A DNA stretch of 64,000 nucleotides from Clostridium folliculivorans (GTDB lineage: Bacteria > Bacillota > Clostridia > Clostridiales > Clostridiaceae), in NCBI RefSeq assembly GCF_024341905.1, contig NZ_BQXY01000005.1:186001-250000 (forward strand), read 5' to 3'. The notes beneath the pieces are model-generated. The model had not been told where the DNA came from. It worked only from the letters and a program-made list of their open reading frames with translations, and did no database searches. The position numbers and the translations under genes are program-made. Below are positions 9,535 to 17,712 of the stretch, in pieces (positions within the stretch are counted from its first letter, which is position 1; each line of letters starts with the position of its first letter).

Positions 9535-9592
9535 TGAGTTATAACTCAATGAGTTATAACTCAATATTAATCTTGTATTATAGTAATGTCAA
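9535..9592 (-). promoter_or_regulatory. Promoter with twin TetR operators
   Basis: Two identical perfect 14-bp palindromes TGAGTTATAACTCA occupy 9535-9548 and 9550-9563, separated by one base (15-bp period). Just upstream on the minus strand are -10 TAATAT (9564-9569) and -35 TTGACA (9587-9592) with a 17-bp spacer. The palindromes lie over the start of transcription, consistent with repression. Confidence 0.85.
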
Positions 9593-9677
9593 TATGATTT
9601 TATAATAAATTTAAATTATTTTCTCATTGACACAATATAGAAAATATTATATAAATAAAATAACAATTTAATAGAAT

Positions 9678-9779
9678 CTTATTAAGAGTGGTGGAGGGAC
9701 TGGCCCTTTGAAGCCCAGCAACCAGTATGTTTCATTTGCATACATGGTGCTAAATCCTGCAGCGATGCTGAAAGATAAG
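9678..9779 (+). promoter_or_regulatory. SAM-I (S-box) riboswitch aptamer
   Basis: Canonical S-box core elements appear in order: CTTATTAAGAG at the P1 5' side, GGTGGAGGGACTGGCCC, GAAGCCCAGCAACC, ATGGTGCTAAATCCTGCAGC, and GCTGAAAGATAAG closing P1. S-adenosylmethionine binding normally turns such leaders off. The alternative pairing is visible: GCTGAAAG (9767-9774) can pair with CTTTCAGC (9799-9806), which would break the terminator that follows. It should control the two genes downstream. Confidence 0.96.
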
Positions 9780-9791
9780 GAACGTGTTATA

Positions 9792-9820
9792 AAAATCTCT
9801 TTCAGCGAAGAGATTTTTTT
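9792..9820 (+). terminator. Intrinsic terminator of the SAM-I riboswitch
   Basis: A 10-bp stem AAAATCTCTT/AAGAGATTTT with loop TCAGCG and a T run. The 5' arm is shared with the antiterminator, so this is the expression platform. Confidence 0.94.
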
Positions 9821-10052
9821 GTTTTTTAGGGGTTATAATTTTTTTTATCTTTACGATAAACTTTTTTTAAGGAGGGAGGATTTTTAACGTAGATCTACAA
9901 TTTTATAAAGTTAATTACAGATAATTAAAGCTACTGATTTTATTTGTAATAAATAATGGTATTTATATATCCTTGCAATGATTTAACCATAGAGACATAG
10001 TCTATGTAAGTTTTAAAGTTAATTAGTCATAAATAAAGAATGGGGAGTTTTT
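9821..10052 (+). other. Leader between riboswitch terminator and first gene, with an orphan ribosome binding site
   Basis: A 230-bp stretch without a gene. At 9869-9879 it carries a near-perfect ribosome binding site (AAGGAGGGAGG), but no ATG, GTG or TTG stands at a usable distance behind it. It may mark a deleted first gene of the operon, or it may be chance. Confidence 0.5.
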
Positions 10053-10892
10053 ATGTCTGATATAAATGTAAGTAATGAATTTAAACAAGATATTATAAAT
10101 AAAGCTAAGGAAATGGGAGCAAATATTATAGGCTTTGCTCCGGTAGATAGATGGGCTAAGTTCAAAGAAACATCACCAGAGTATTTTCCACAAAATATCT
10201 GGCCAGAAACTAAGACAATAATTGTCCTAGGAATACAAATATTTTTGCCAATGCTTGAAACTACACCTTCTATAGTTTACTCCGAATTATATAATACAAC
10301 TAATAGATTATTAGATGAAACAGCATATAAGCTTGCAAATTATTTAAATACCTTAGGCCATAGGGCGTTTTATTTTCCAAGAGACGGGTATGGACATATA
10401 TCCATACTGGTAAAGAAACCGGCAGCAGCTTTTTCACACGTATTGGCAGGAAAGTATGCAGGCCTTGGGACTATAGGCTATAACCATACCTTATTAACTA
10501 AAGAATTTGGACCTAGAGTTAGATTGGTGTCTGTTTTAACTGATGCTGTAATTGAGCCAGATGAAGTTTTAAATAAGGATCTTTGTGTTAAATGTGAAAT
10601 GTGTAAAAGATGCTGTCCAGCTAGTGTTTATACTACTACAGAAACACTTATAGCAAATATGGACAAGAAAAAATGTGCGGAATATCATTCAAAGCTTAAG
10701 GATGCCTATGCATATCCTTGTGGTGTATGTATAAAAGTGTGTCCGATAGGTGAGGACAGGAAAATATATGGAAACAATACTAAAAAGTATTTGAATGAAA
10801 AACGAGCTTTAGCTACCGGTGAAGGGATTGAAGAATATGCAGGGTGGATTCATGCCAGAAGTCATGGTTCAAAGGAAATTAAAGCTGAATAA
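10053..10892 (+). CDS. QueG-like 4Fe-4S protein under SAM-riboswitch control
   Basis: A 279-residue soluble iron-sulfur protein of the epoxyqueuosine-reductase-like (COG1600-type) group. The N-terminal 170 residues resemble the corrinoid-binding domain of that group (AKEMGANIIGFAPVDRW at the start, and AGLGTIGYNHTLLTKEFGPR near 140). It is followed by two 4Fe-4S motifs, CVKCEMCKRCCP near 177-188 and CGVCIKVCP near 223. It lacks the C-terminal HEAT domain of true QueG and is shorter. The SAM riboswitch and the downstream sulfur-amino-acid gene argue for a role in methionine or corrinoid/methyl metabolism rather than tRNA modification; this is inference. The ATG follows GGGGAG. Confidence 0.75.
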   Translation: MSDINVSNEFKQDIINKAKEMGANIIGFAPVDRWAKFKETSPEYFPQNIWPETKTIIVLGIQIFLPMLETTPSIVYSELYNTTNRLLDETAYKLANYLNTLGHRAFYFPRDGYGHISILVKKPAAAFSHVLAGKYAGLGTIGYNHTLLTKEFGPRVRLVSVLTDAVIEPDEVLNKDLCVKCEMCKRCCPASVYTTTETLIANMDKKKCAEYHSKLKDAYAYPCGVCIKVCPIGEDRKIYGNNTKKYLNEKRALATGEGIEEYAGWIHARSHGSKEIKAE

Positions 10893-10958
10893 GGTTTTGT
10901 CACTTTACTTAAAAAAATAGCAGGAAAATATAAAGATTAAGATTGGGGGATTTATATA

Positions 10959-12137
10959 ATGAAAGGTAATTTTAGTACAAGACTTACGCATCTAGGAGAA
11001 AAAAGTCCTAAATCAGTTTCGAGATCCAAGACTATTCCAATATCAATGACTTCAGTATTTGTGTTTGATGATGTAGAAACGCTTGATAAAGTCTATGATA
11101 ATGAAGAAGAAGGATATGTTTACTCAAGAAATGGCAATCCAGGACATGATGCATTAGAAGAAATAATAGCAGGAATAGATGAGGCAGAAGATGCTCAGGT
11201 ATTTTCATCTGGAATGGGAGCAATAGCAATGTCTATAGTTGCTAATGTAAAAGCTGGGGATCATATAATAGCAGCTAGTGTTTTATATGGTGGAAGTTAT
11301 ACCTTCTTAAAGCAGGAACTTGCAAAGTTCAATGTTGAGGTAACCTTTGTAGATGTGGTAAATGAAAGCATTGAACAATATTTTAAGTCGAATACTAAGG
11401 TAGTATATGTAGAAACTATATCAAATCCTTTGATGGAAGTTATTGATATAAAAGATATATCAGAATTGACACATAAGCACAATGCAAAGCTTATTGTAGA
11501 TAATACTTTTGCTACAGGAGTAATATGCCAGCCATTAAAGCTTGGTGCAGATATTGTTGTATACAGTGCCACAAAGTATATATGTGGACATAGTGATGTT
11601 ACCGGAGGTATTGTAGTTGCAGACAGAGATAATGTAAATAAAATAAGAAATACAGGCGCTTTATATGGCCCTATGATGAGCCCTTTTGATGCTTGGCTTT
11701 TAATAAGAAGCTTGAGAACCTTAGAGCTTAGGCTAAAGAAGCATTCAGAAAATGCATTAAAGCTTGCTGAGTACTTAGAAAAACATGAAAAGATAAAGAC
11801 AGTTTACTATCCGGGACTTAAAAGTTCCTCATACTATGAAGTTGCAAAGGAATTGTTTAACGGTGATGAATTTGGAGGCATGTTGAGTATTGATGTTTTA
11901 GATGGAGAAAGAGGAGCATATGAACTAATAAGAAATCTTGAAAGCATAAAGTTTGTCCCAAGCCTTGCAGGGGTAACAACTTCTGTGTCATATCCAGTGA
12001 AGACATCTCATAGAGCATTGACAGACCAAGAACTTAAAAAAGCTAATATATCTAAAGGGTTAATAAGAGTTTCTGTTGGGCTTGAAGATATAGATGATAT
12101 TATTTCAGAATTTGATAAGGCTTTAGCGAAGATATAG
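10959..12137 (+). CDS. PLP-dependent Cys/Met metabolism enzyme (trans-sulfuration family)
   Basis: A 392-residue fold-type I PLP enzyme of the cystathionine gamma-synthase/methionine gamma-lyase/O-acetylhomoserine sulfhydrylase family. The PLP lysine is in SATKYICGHSDVTGG near residue 205. YVYSRNGNPGHDALE near 50 and FSSGMGAIA near 88 are family motifs. The exact reaction cannot be decided by motif; synthase, lyase and sulfhydrylase members look alike. Control by a SAM-I riboswitch favours a methionine-synthetic or sulfur-assimilating role. It follows the Fe-S gene by 66 bp with its own ribosome site (GGGGG). Confidence 0.88.
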   Translation: MKGNFSTRLTHLGEKSPKSVSRSKTIPISMTSVFVFDDVETLDKVYDNEEEGYVYSRNGNPGHDALEEIIAGIDEAEDAQVFSSGMGAIAMSIVANVKAGDHIIAASVLYGGSYTFLKQELAKFNVEVTFVDVVNESIEQYFKSNTKVVYVETISNPLMEVIDIKDISELTHKHNAKLIVDNTFATGVICQPLKLGADIVVYSATKYICGHSDVTGGIVVADRDNVNKIRNTGALYGPMMSPFDAWLLIRSLRTLELRLKKHSENALKLAEYLEKHEKIKTVYYPGLKSSSYYEVAKELFNGDEFGGMLSIDVLDGERGAYELIRNLESIKFVPSLAGVTTSVSYPVKTSHRALTDQELKKANISKGLIRVSVGLEDIDDIISEFDKALAKI

Positions 12138-12214
12138 AGAGGTATTTTACACTTGGATTAATAGATTGCTAATTTTTTAAGGTTATAATACTTGCGATAT
12201 AGAAATTATGTACC

Positions 12215-12269
12215 ATCATAAAAAGCACTTGAATTTATTAATTATATAAATTCCAGTGCTTTTTATGAT
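12215..12269 (+). terminator. Terminator of the SAM-riboswitch operon
   Basis: A long hairpin: ATCATAAAAAGCACTTGAAT pairs with the region ending GTGCTTTTTATGAT, with one bulge. It lies 77 bp after the PLP enzyme. Confidence 0.8.
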
Positions 12270-12319
12270 TTATATATTTTATCAAATTAAAAGATAAGGT
12301 TTTATTCAAGACAATTGTT

Positions 12320-12398
12320 GAAATTAATTCTTTGCGTAAGCTCATTAAAGCGTTGGATGAATAACCAATTAATTTCATAATGATACTTTAATAACGCC
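12320..12398 (+). repeat. Family B dispersed repeat, copy B1
   Basis: An approximately 78-bp sequence running from GAAATTAATTCTTTGCGTAA to ATACTTTAATAACGCC. It is nearly identical to 30366-30441 and contains the imperfect inverted pair CATTAAAGCG...CTTTAAT. Confidence 0.8.
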
Positions 12399-12410
12399 AA
12401 AGATAAAAGT

Positions 12411-13028
12411 CTAGATGCGAGTTAGAAGTTTTATGTTTATCATATAGAGCTTATTAACTGATACTAGAAGTATATATCCAATTAAAGCTCCTATGAAGCT
12501 GCTTATAGAAATTGTCATAATGTAATTTATTCTTATAGAGGACATCATAAAAAAGCTAAATAGTATAATAACATTTATAGTCAAAGGTAATGCAAGTAAT
12601 AAAAGCTCAAGTTTCTTCTTTGCTTTTGAAAATATTACTGGTACCCAATATCCCAGTGGTATAAAGAGCATCATAAAAATTATTGATGAAGTCAATAAGT
12701 TAGAGCTAGAAGTTAATTCTATTCCAGGTATAGGCATTCTGTTGCCAACAAACATAAGTGCTATAATTAGTAGCAGTCCAAACAACAGAGTTATTTTGTT
12801 TCTATAATTTGAAAGAGAATTCATTATGTTTAATCTTAACTGTTTTATTTCACCAAAACTATCTATAGACTTTCTTATAGCTTCAGATTCTGAATATCCT
12901 TCAGACATGTATTGAAGTTTTAATAGCTCTAGATGATCTTTAAATTCTGAGATTAGTTCTAGTTTTCTTTTTTTACTTATCTTTAAATCTGACACTATAG
13001 AACTAATGTATCTATCAAGTTCTTCCAT
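12411..13028 (-). CDS. HAAS-domain membrane protein, PadR partner
   Basis: A 205-residue protein. The N-terminal ~75 residues are a helical HAAS/DUF1700-type domain (LDRYISSIVSDLKISKKRK...SIDSFGEIKQLR), followed by four or five membrane spans. Such genes nearly always follow padR. Here the first 34 bp overlap the padR 3' end, indicating translational coupling. The role is presumably to sense the membrane or act as an anti-regulator; it is not established. Confidence 0.8.
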   Translation of the reverse strand: MEELDRYISSIVSDLKISKKRKLELISEFKDHLELLKLQYMSEGYSESEAIRKSIDSFGEIKQLRLNIMNSLSNYRNKITLLFGLLLIIALMFVGNRMPIPGIELTSSSNLLTSSIIFMMLFIPLGYWVPVIFSKAKKKLELLLLALPLTINVIILFSFFMMSSIRINYIMTISISSFIGALIGYILLVSVNKLYMINIKLLTRI

Positions 13029-13351
13029 GAAAAGCCCTCCCTACAAGTGTTAATTAGCTTATTTAACGAATCCCATTCACTAAGTTTTTGCGATAACCTT
13101 TTTCTGCCGTTTTCTGTAATTCTATAATATTTACGTCTTCCGCCGTTTTCTGAACTTGACCAATAAGAATGAATAAGCTCCTTTTTTTCTAATCTTTGCA
13201 GTGCAGGATATAGAGTGCCTTCTCCCATGCTATAAAGCTCATTACTTTTCTCTTTTAATTTTTTTGCGATTTCATAGCCATATAAATCTTCTTTTTCTAT
13301 AAGAGACAACAAAAGTATATCAATACTTCCTCGCATAAGTTCTTTATCCAT
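12995..13351 (-). CDS. PadR family transcriptional regulator
   Basis: A 118-residue winged-helix PadR protein with typical motifs: GSIDILLLSLIEKEDLYGYEI at residues 7-27, EGTLYPALQRLEKK near 43-56, and GGRRKYYRITENGR near 70. It forms an operon with the overlapping HAAS-membrane gene. PadR proteins repress small membrane-stress or efflux operons; the target here is probably its own operon. Confidence 0.9.
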   Translation of the reverse strand: MDKELMRGSIDILLLSLIEKEDLYGYEIAKKLKEKSNELYSMGEGTLYPALQRLEKKELIHSYWSSSENGGRRKYYRITENGRKRLSQKLSEWDSLNKLINTCREGFSWKNLIDTLVL

Positions 13352-13601
13352 AATTAGCTCCTATTTAAGTTATTTTTTACCATTATATAATATAATACAT
13401 CGTCACACAAGGTACATTTCAATAATTTATGACATTTAAATTAAATTATTAGTGATATTTTTAATTCATGGAACTTAAATATATATGAAAAAAATACCTA
13501 TTAAATTAGTTTATATGTAAACTGCATAATTAATCTTAAAAATTGAAAGATTAATTTATAAAAGGAAAATTATATTTAATAGATTAGAAGGTGTTAGTTA
13601 T

Positions 13602-14075
13602 ATGGGCAAAAAGAAAAAGTTAACGAATGTCCAGAAGGAATATCAGGAATTTGCGAAGGCTAGAGAACCGAAGCGTCCGGTCATAAAAAATTGTTTTAAG
13701 GCTTTTTTAGTTGGGGGGATTATATGTACAATAGGTCAATTTTTGCAAGTAATCTTTATAAAGTACTTTGGATTTACTGAAGAAACTGCAGGAGGACCTA
13801 CCTCTGCTGTGCTTATAATAATTTCAGTTCTACTTACGGGATTTGGAGTATATGATCATATCGCTCAATGGGCTGGAGCTGGTACGGCAGTTCCAGTTAC
13901 AGGATTTGCCAATACTATTGCGTCTGCATCCATAGAACATAGAAGTGAAGGCTATGTTCTTGGAGTAGGAGGAAATATGTTTAAGTTATCAGGGTCAGTA
14001 ATTGCTTTTGGCGTATTTTCTGCTTTTGTTGTTGCAATAATTAAATTGACTATCAAGTGGATAGGAGGCATGTAA
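13602..14075 (+). CDS. spoVAC: Stage V sporulation protein AC
   Basis: This is the membrane channel subunit for dipicolinic acid/Ca2+ movement into and out of the spore core. It is 157 residues: a charged N-terminal 40 (QKEYQEFAKAREPKRP is the family hallmark), then four spans with GGIICTIGQFLQ and GVYDHIAQWAGAGTAVPVTG. The ATG follows AGAAGGTG. It is the first gene of spoVAC-AD-AE; spoVAA/AB are absent, as usual in clostridia. Confidence 0.96.
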   Translation: MGKKKKLTNVQKEYQEFAKAREPKRPVIKNCFKAFLVGGIICTIGQFLQVIFIKYFGFTEETAGGPTSAVLIIISVLLTGFGVYDHIAQWAGAGTAVPVTGFANTIASASIEHRSEGYVLGVGGNMFKLSGSVIAFGVFSAFVVAIIKLTIKWIGGM

Positions 14076-15077
14076 ATGCTTAAGGGAAGACAAACTTGGA
14101 TTTTTGAATCAAAACCAGTAATAATATCATCCTCTGCCATAGGAGGTCCATTTGAAGGAAAAGGTGCATTAGCGGAGGATTTTGATTTTACTCATGATGA
14201 TATATGGGCTGGAGAAGAAAGTGTAGAGAAAGCAGAAAAAAAGTTATTAGAGCAATCCTGCATTACCACAATGAATAAGGTAAACATGGAAAAAGAGGAT
14301 ATACAATTTTTTATAAGTGGAGATTTAATGAATCAAATTATATCAAGCAGTTTTACTGCGAGATCACTTGAGATACCGTTTTTGGGTGTATTTGGCGCAT
14401 GTTCAAGTTCTATGGAAGGATTAGCATTGGCATCGTTGTTGGTTGACAGCAAGGCAGCTGAATTTGTGCTGACTGGAGCATCAAGCCATAATGTAGCGGT
14501 TGAAAAACAGTTTAGATATCCAACAGAATATGGTGCGCAAAAGCCTCCTACGGCTCAGTGGACTGTAACAGGAGCAGGAACTGCACTTGTAGCAAGAGAA
14601 GGTGATGGTCCAAGGGTAACTTCTGCAACTATCGGAAAAATAGTAGATATGGGGATTTCTGATCCCTATAATATGGGAGCGGCTATGGCTCCTGCAGCTG
14701 TAGATACTATAGAAAAACATTTTAAAAATTTAAATATAGATCCAACATATTATGATTTAATAGCTACAGGTGATTTAGGAAAAGTGGGTCATCAAATTAC
14801 AGCAGATTTATTAAAAAAGCATGGCATGGAAATGCCGAGTGATAGATTTACAGACTGTGGACTTATGATTTATAAAGATGATCAACCAGTAATGGCTGGG
14901 GCAAGTGGTTGTGGATGTACTGCCACTGTTACCTATGGTCATTTAATTAAACGTATGAAAAAGGGTGAGTTAAAAAGAATACTGGTTATAGCTACAGGAG
15001 CATTGTTATCACCTTTATCTTATCAACAAAAAGAGAGTATTCCATGCATTGCTCATGCAGTATCTATTGAGATGTAG
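14076..15077 (+). CDS. spoVAD: Stage V sporulation protein AD
   Basis: The soluble dipicolinate-binding SpoVA subunit, with a thiolase-like fold. The 333 residues contain the expected FGACSSSMEGLALAS (thiolase-nucleophile-like Cys near residue 109), IATGDLGKVGHQI and SGCGCTATVTYGHLI motifs. The ATG directly follows the spoVAC stop (TAAATG), so the two are coupled. Confidence 0.96.
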   Translation: MLKGRQTWIFESKPVIISSSAIGGPFEGKGALAEDFDFTHDDIWAGEESVEKAEKKLLEQSCITTMNKVNMEKEDIQFFISGDLMNQIISSSFTARSLEIPFLGVFGACSSSMEGLALASLLVDSKAAEFVLTGASSHNVAVEKQFRYPTEYGAQKPPTAQWTVTGAGTALVAREGDGPRVTSATIGKIVDMGISDPYNMGAAMAPAAVDTIEKHFKNLNIDPTYYDLIATGDLGKVGHQITADLLKKHGMEMPSDRFTDCGLMIYKDDQPVMAGASGCGCTATVTYGHLIKRMKKGELKRILVIATGALLSPLSYQQKESIPCIAHAVSIEM

Positions 15078-15096
15078 AAGGGAGATTTTGAGGGAT

Positions 15097-15450
15097 ATGA
15101 TGACTTTTTTTTGGGCTTTTATAATTGGTGGACTTATTTGTGTTATTGGTCAAATAATGATGGATGTATTTAAACTAACTCCTGCTCATACTATGAGTAC
15201 TTTAGTTGTGGTAGGTGCAATATTAGGTGGATTAGGATGGTATGATCCACTAGTTAAATTTGCAGGAGCTGGGGCTTCAACACCAATAAGTAGTTTCGGA
15301 AACTCACTTGTAAAAGGAGCTTTAATGGAGGCAGAAACAACTGGAATAATTGGTGTTCTTACTGGTATTTTTGAGATTACAAGCTCAGGGATATCTGCTG
15401 CAATAATTTTTGGATTTATGGCGGCAATTATATTTAGACCAAAGGGATAG
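15097..15450 (+). CDS. spoVAE: Stage V sporulation protein AE
   Basis: A 117-residue four-span membrane protein paralogous to SpoVAC (FIIGGLICVIGQIM and GWYDPLVKFAGAGASTPISSFG). A longer frame reading back into spoVAD is not credible. The start was placed at the first of two adjacent ATGs after GGGAG and GAGGG; a TTG nine bases earlier is possible. It completes the spoVA operon. Confidence 0.93.
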   Translation: MMTFFWAFIIGGLICVIGQIMMDVFKLTPAHTMSTLVVVGAILGGLGWYDPLVKFAGAGASTPISSFGNSLVKGALMEAETTGIIGVLTGIFEITSSGISAAIIFGFMAAIIFRPKG

Positions 15451-15477
15451 GGAAAATTTAATTAGTTTATTAAATGC

Positions 15478-15516
15478 AAATGTGATAACCGCAGATTTAC
15501 AACAGTTATCACATTT
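15478..15516 (+). terminator. Inverted repeat after spoVAE, probable terminator
   Basis: A perfect 12-bp stem AAATGTGATAAC/GTTATCACATTT with a 15-base loop between convergent spoVAE and the M56 gene. It has no long T tract on either strand, so termination is likely but not certain. Confidence 0.55.
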
Positions 15517-15568
15517 ACTAGTATTCAGGTCTTATGAAGTGATACATCCTTGTTAAGCTAACTTTATT

Positions 15569-17095
15569 TTAATAGCCACCTCCAATTAAACCAGGTAATT
15601 TAGAAGATACTGTTAAAATTACGTTTACTGGTTGCTCATTTGAATTAGGCTTGATAACAGATACATAAATTAAATCTGGATGAAATGTTGTAGGTGTAAA
15701 ATCTGAACCATTAGCTAAGCTTATAGAAGGACCATATTCTACTACGGGAGTAATAAGAACCTTTGTAAAGTCATTGAGGGTGATAGTTAAGTTGGCATTA
15801 TATTGGTTTCTTATAGGAATAGATTCTTTTGATGCCTTACAATCATTTAAATAACTTATAATAGTTTTAGCTATTTCAAGTTGGTATGAATCATTTAGAT
15901 TAAGGTCATAACTGTGGCATTCTGTTCTCTGATTAATTCTAATGGGGTAAAGGCTTATATTTAGGATATCAGACAAGGAAAGTGTTTTAAATGTTTCAAC
16001 AGTTTTTGTAGCATTAGCTGTAGTTTTAGTATTAGTTTCTTTATTTATAGCCTTAGGATTTACTAAAAATATAAATCCTAACACGATTATCAGTGTGATT
16101 CCCATAATAGATAGTTTTAATGAGCTGCCTTTATATGACCGAATCATAGCAATTCTCCTTTTCAAATTTATTTTATTTGATGTGAAAGCAGTAGAATTAA
16201 TGACACTAGATGACTTTGAAAATAAAGCTGCAGCAGCAATTATTGTGTTGCCATAGTTTTTATAATAATTAGATCCAAGATAAGTCATAACCTTCTCATC
16301 ACAAGCAAATTCACAATCCTGCTTTAATTTATAAAAAGAGTATAAGATCACGGGATTGAACCAATTTAAAGTACCTAATATAATAGTAATCCAATTTATA
16401 AATATGTCTTTTTGCTTCATATGAACTAGCTCATGAAGGAGGATATATTTTTTTTCTTCATCCGATAATTTATTGAACAAATCTTTAGAAATTATAATTC
16501 TAGGTTTAAATAGTCCATATAGAGATGTGCCTTGAATATCAGTTGAGTATGAAATAGGTATATGTTTTTTTATATTAGTGATTTTCTTACAGGAATCTAA
16601 TAGAGTAAGTAAAGCTTCATCGTTGCAAAACCTCTGGTTTTTTATTTTATTATTGTTACTGATGCAAATGAAGATTATAAACAATAAAATAAAGATTGTA
16701 ATAATAAACCAGATTATACCTACTAACTTAAACATATCAAAGTTGCTTGTGTTAGCGGATAATTTACTTATGGTAGGAGTAATAGAAGTGAAATTCTGAG
16801 GAACAGAATTCACGCTAGGTTTTAGTATACCTATATTTTCTAGATTATTTCGTGGATTCAATGTTGTTTGCACAGTATTAATTGGTTGTGAAAAAACATT
16901 AAAAATACTTAAAGAGCTTTCAAAACTATAAGGTATGGCAAGTCTTAGTATAAGTAAAAACCATATATAGTAGTGCAAGGAAGCACTTAGTTTATTTTTG
17001 AATAATTTTTTTATAAGTAATATCATTAAAGCAACAAAAGTTCCTAGTACAGAAGAAAAAAGCACCGCCTTAAATATTAAATCAATAAGTTGCAA
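15569..17095 (-). CDS. BlaR1-like M56 metallopeptidase without a penicillin-binding sensor
   Basis: A 508-residue membrane protease of the BlaR1/MecR1 family. Three spans lie in the first 150 residues, then a cytosolic zinc protease domain with HELVH near residue 221 and EFACDEKVM near 265, and a fourth span near 330. The C-terminal ~150 residues, outside the membrane, are not a transpeptidase-like beta-lactam sensor: no SxxK/KTG pattern is seen. The signal is therefore unknown. The ATG follows AAGGAGGTCATCC. It lies 13 bp downstream of blaI, the standard arrangement in which the protease destroys the repressor on signal. Confidence 0.88.
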   Translation of the reverse strand: MQLIDLIFKAVLFSSVLGTFVALMILLIKKLFKNKLSASLHYYIWFLLILRLAIPYSFESSLSIFNVFSQPINTVQTTLNPRNNLENIGILKPSVNSVPQNFTSITPTISKLSANTSNFDMFKLVGIIWFIITIFILLFIIFICISNNNKIKNQRFCNDEALLTLLDSCKKITNIKKHIPISYSTDIQGTSLYGLFKPRIIISKDLFNKLSDEEKKYILLHELVHMKQKDIFINWITIILGTLNWFNPVILYSFYKLKQDCEFACDEKVMTYLGSNYYKNYGNTIIAAAALFSKSSSVINSTAFTSNKINLKRRIAMIRSYKGSSLKLSIMGITLIIVLGFIFLVNPKAINKETNTKTTANATKTVETFKTLSLSDILNISLYPIRINQRTECHSYDLNLNDSYQLEIAKTIISYLNDCKASKESIPIRNQYNANLTITLNDFTKVLITPVVEYGPSISLANGSDFTPTTFHPDLIYVSVIKPNSNEQPVNVILTVSSKLPGLIGGGY

Positions 17096-17108
17096 TTGGA
17101 TGACCTCC

Positions 17109-17483
17109 TTAGCTTTGTTTTTCTTCGAGCATCTTTTTTAGCTCTTCAATATCTTCGTTAGTCAAGTCTATGTCATTTATAAAATATTTGAGAAAAAGCT
17201 TTTGAGAGCCATCGTAAATTCTGTTGATTAGAGTCTTTGTCTCCTCTTCCCTGAACTGCTCTTCGAGAATAATAGGATAGTATCTATATACTTTTGATTC
17301 TTTTATAACGCCAACGGCACCTTTTTTTACAAGTCTACTAATGAAGGTATGGATGGTTGTTGTACTCCAAGCCGAGTCCTCTTTTAAGCTATCAATTATT
17401 TCAGTTGATGTAAGTGGACTATTTTTCCATAGCACTTTCATTATAAGCCATTCTGATTCTGTGATTTTTGGCGAATTTTTCAT
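17109..17483 (-). CDS. BlaI/MecI-type repressor
   Basis: A 124-residue winged-helix repressor: PKITESEWLIMKVLWKNSPLTS at the N terminus, SAWSTTTIHTFISRLVKKG recognition region near 45-62, and an acidic dimerisation tail. The start at 17483 follows AGGAGG; the longer frame upstream runs through the operator and is rejected. With the downstream M56 protease it forms a self-contained sensor-repressor pair. Confidence 0.93.
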   Translation of the reverse strand: MKNSPKITESEWLIMKVLWKNSPLTSTEIIDSLKEDSAWSTTTIHTFISRLVKKGAVGVIKESKVYRYYPIILEEQFREEETKTLINRIYDGSQKLFLKYFINDIDLTNEDIEELKKMLEEKQS

Positions 17484-17498
17484 ATTAAAACCTCCTAT

Positions 17499-17549
17499 TA
17501 CAGTTGTAGTTCTTAATCTAATACTACAACTGTAGTTTTCATATGTCAA
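17499..17549 (-). promoter_or_regulatory. blaI promoter with two BlaI-type operators
   Basis: On the minus strand -35 TTGACA (17544-17549) and -10 TAGTAT (17521-17526) are 17 bp apart. Two dyads of the BlaI TACA...TGTA type, ACTACAGTTGTAGT-like, lie at 17523-17536 (inside the promoter) and 17497-17510. They are mirror images of each other. Confidence 0.85.
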
Positions 17550-17712
17550 TATTTTCAATAAATATATTTTTATTGATATAGTTCAAATAATTTAATATCT
17601 AATTAATTAATAATAAGTGTATTATTAATAGTTATATATACAAAATAATGTATGAGATGATTAAAACGATGTAGCAGATGAATGGAAAATTTTTTTATGA
17701 AGGAATGATTAT

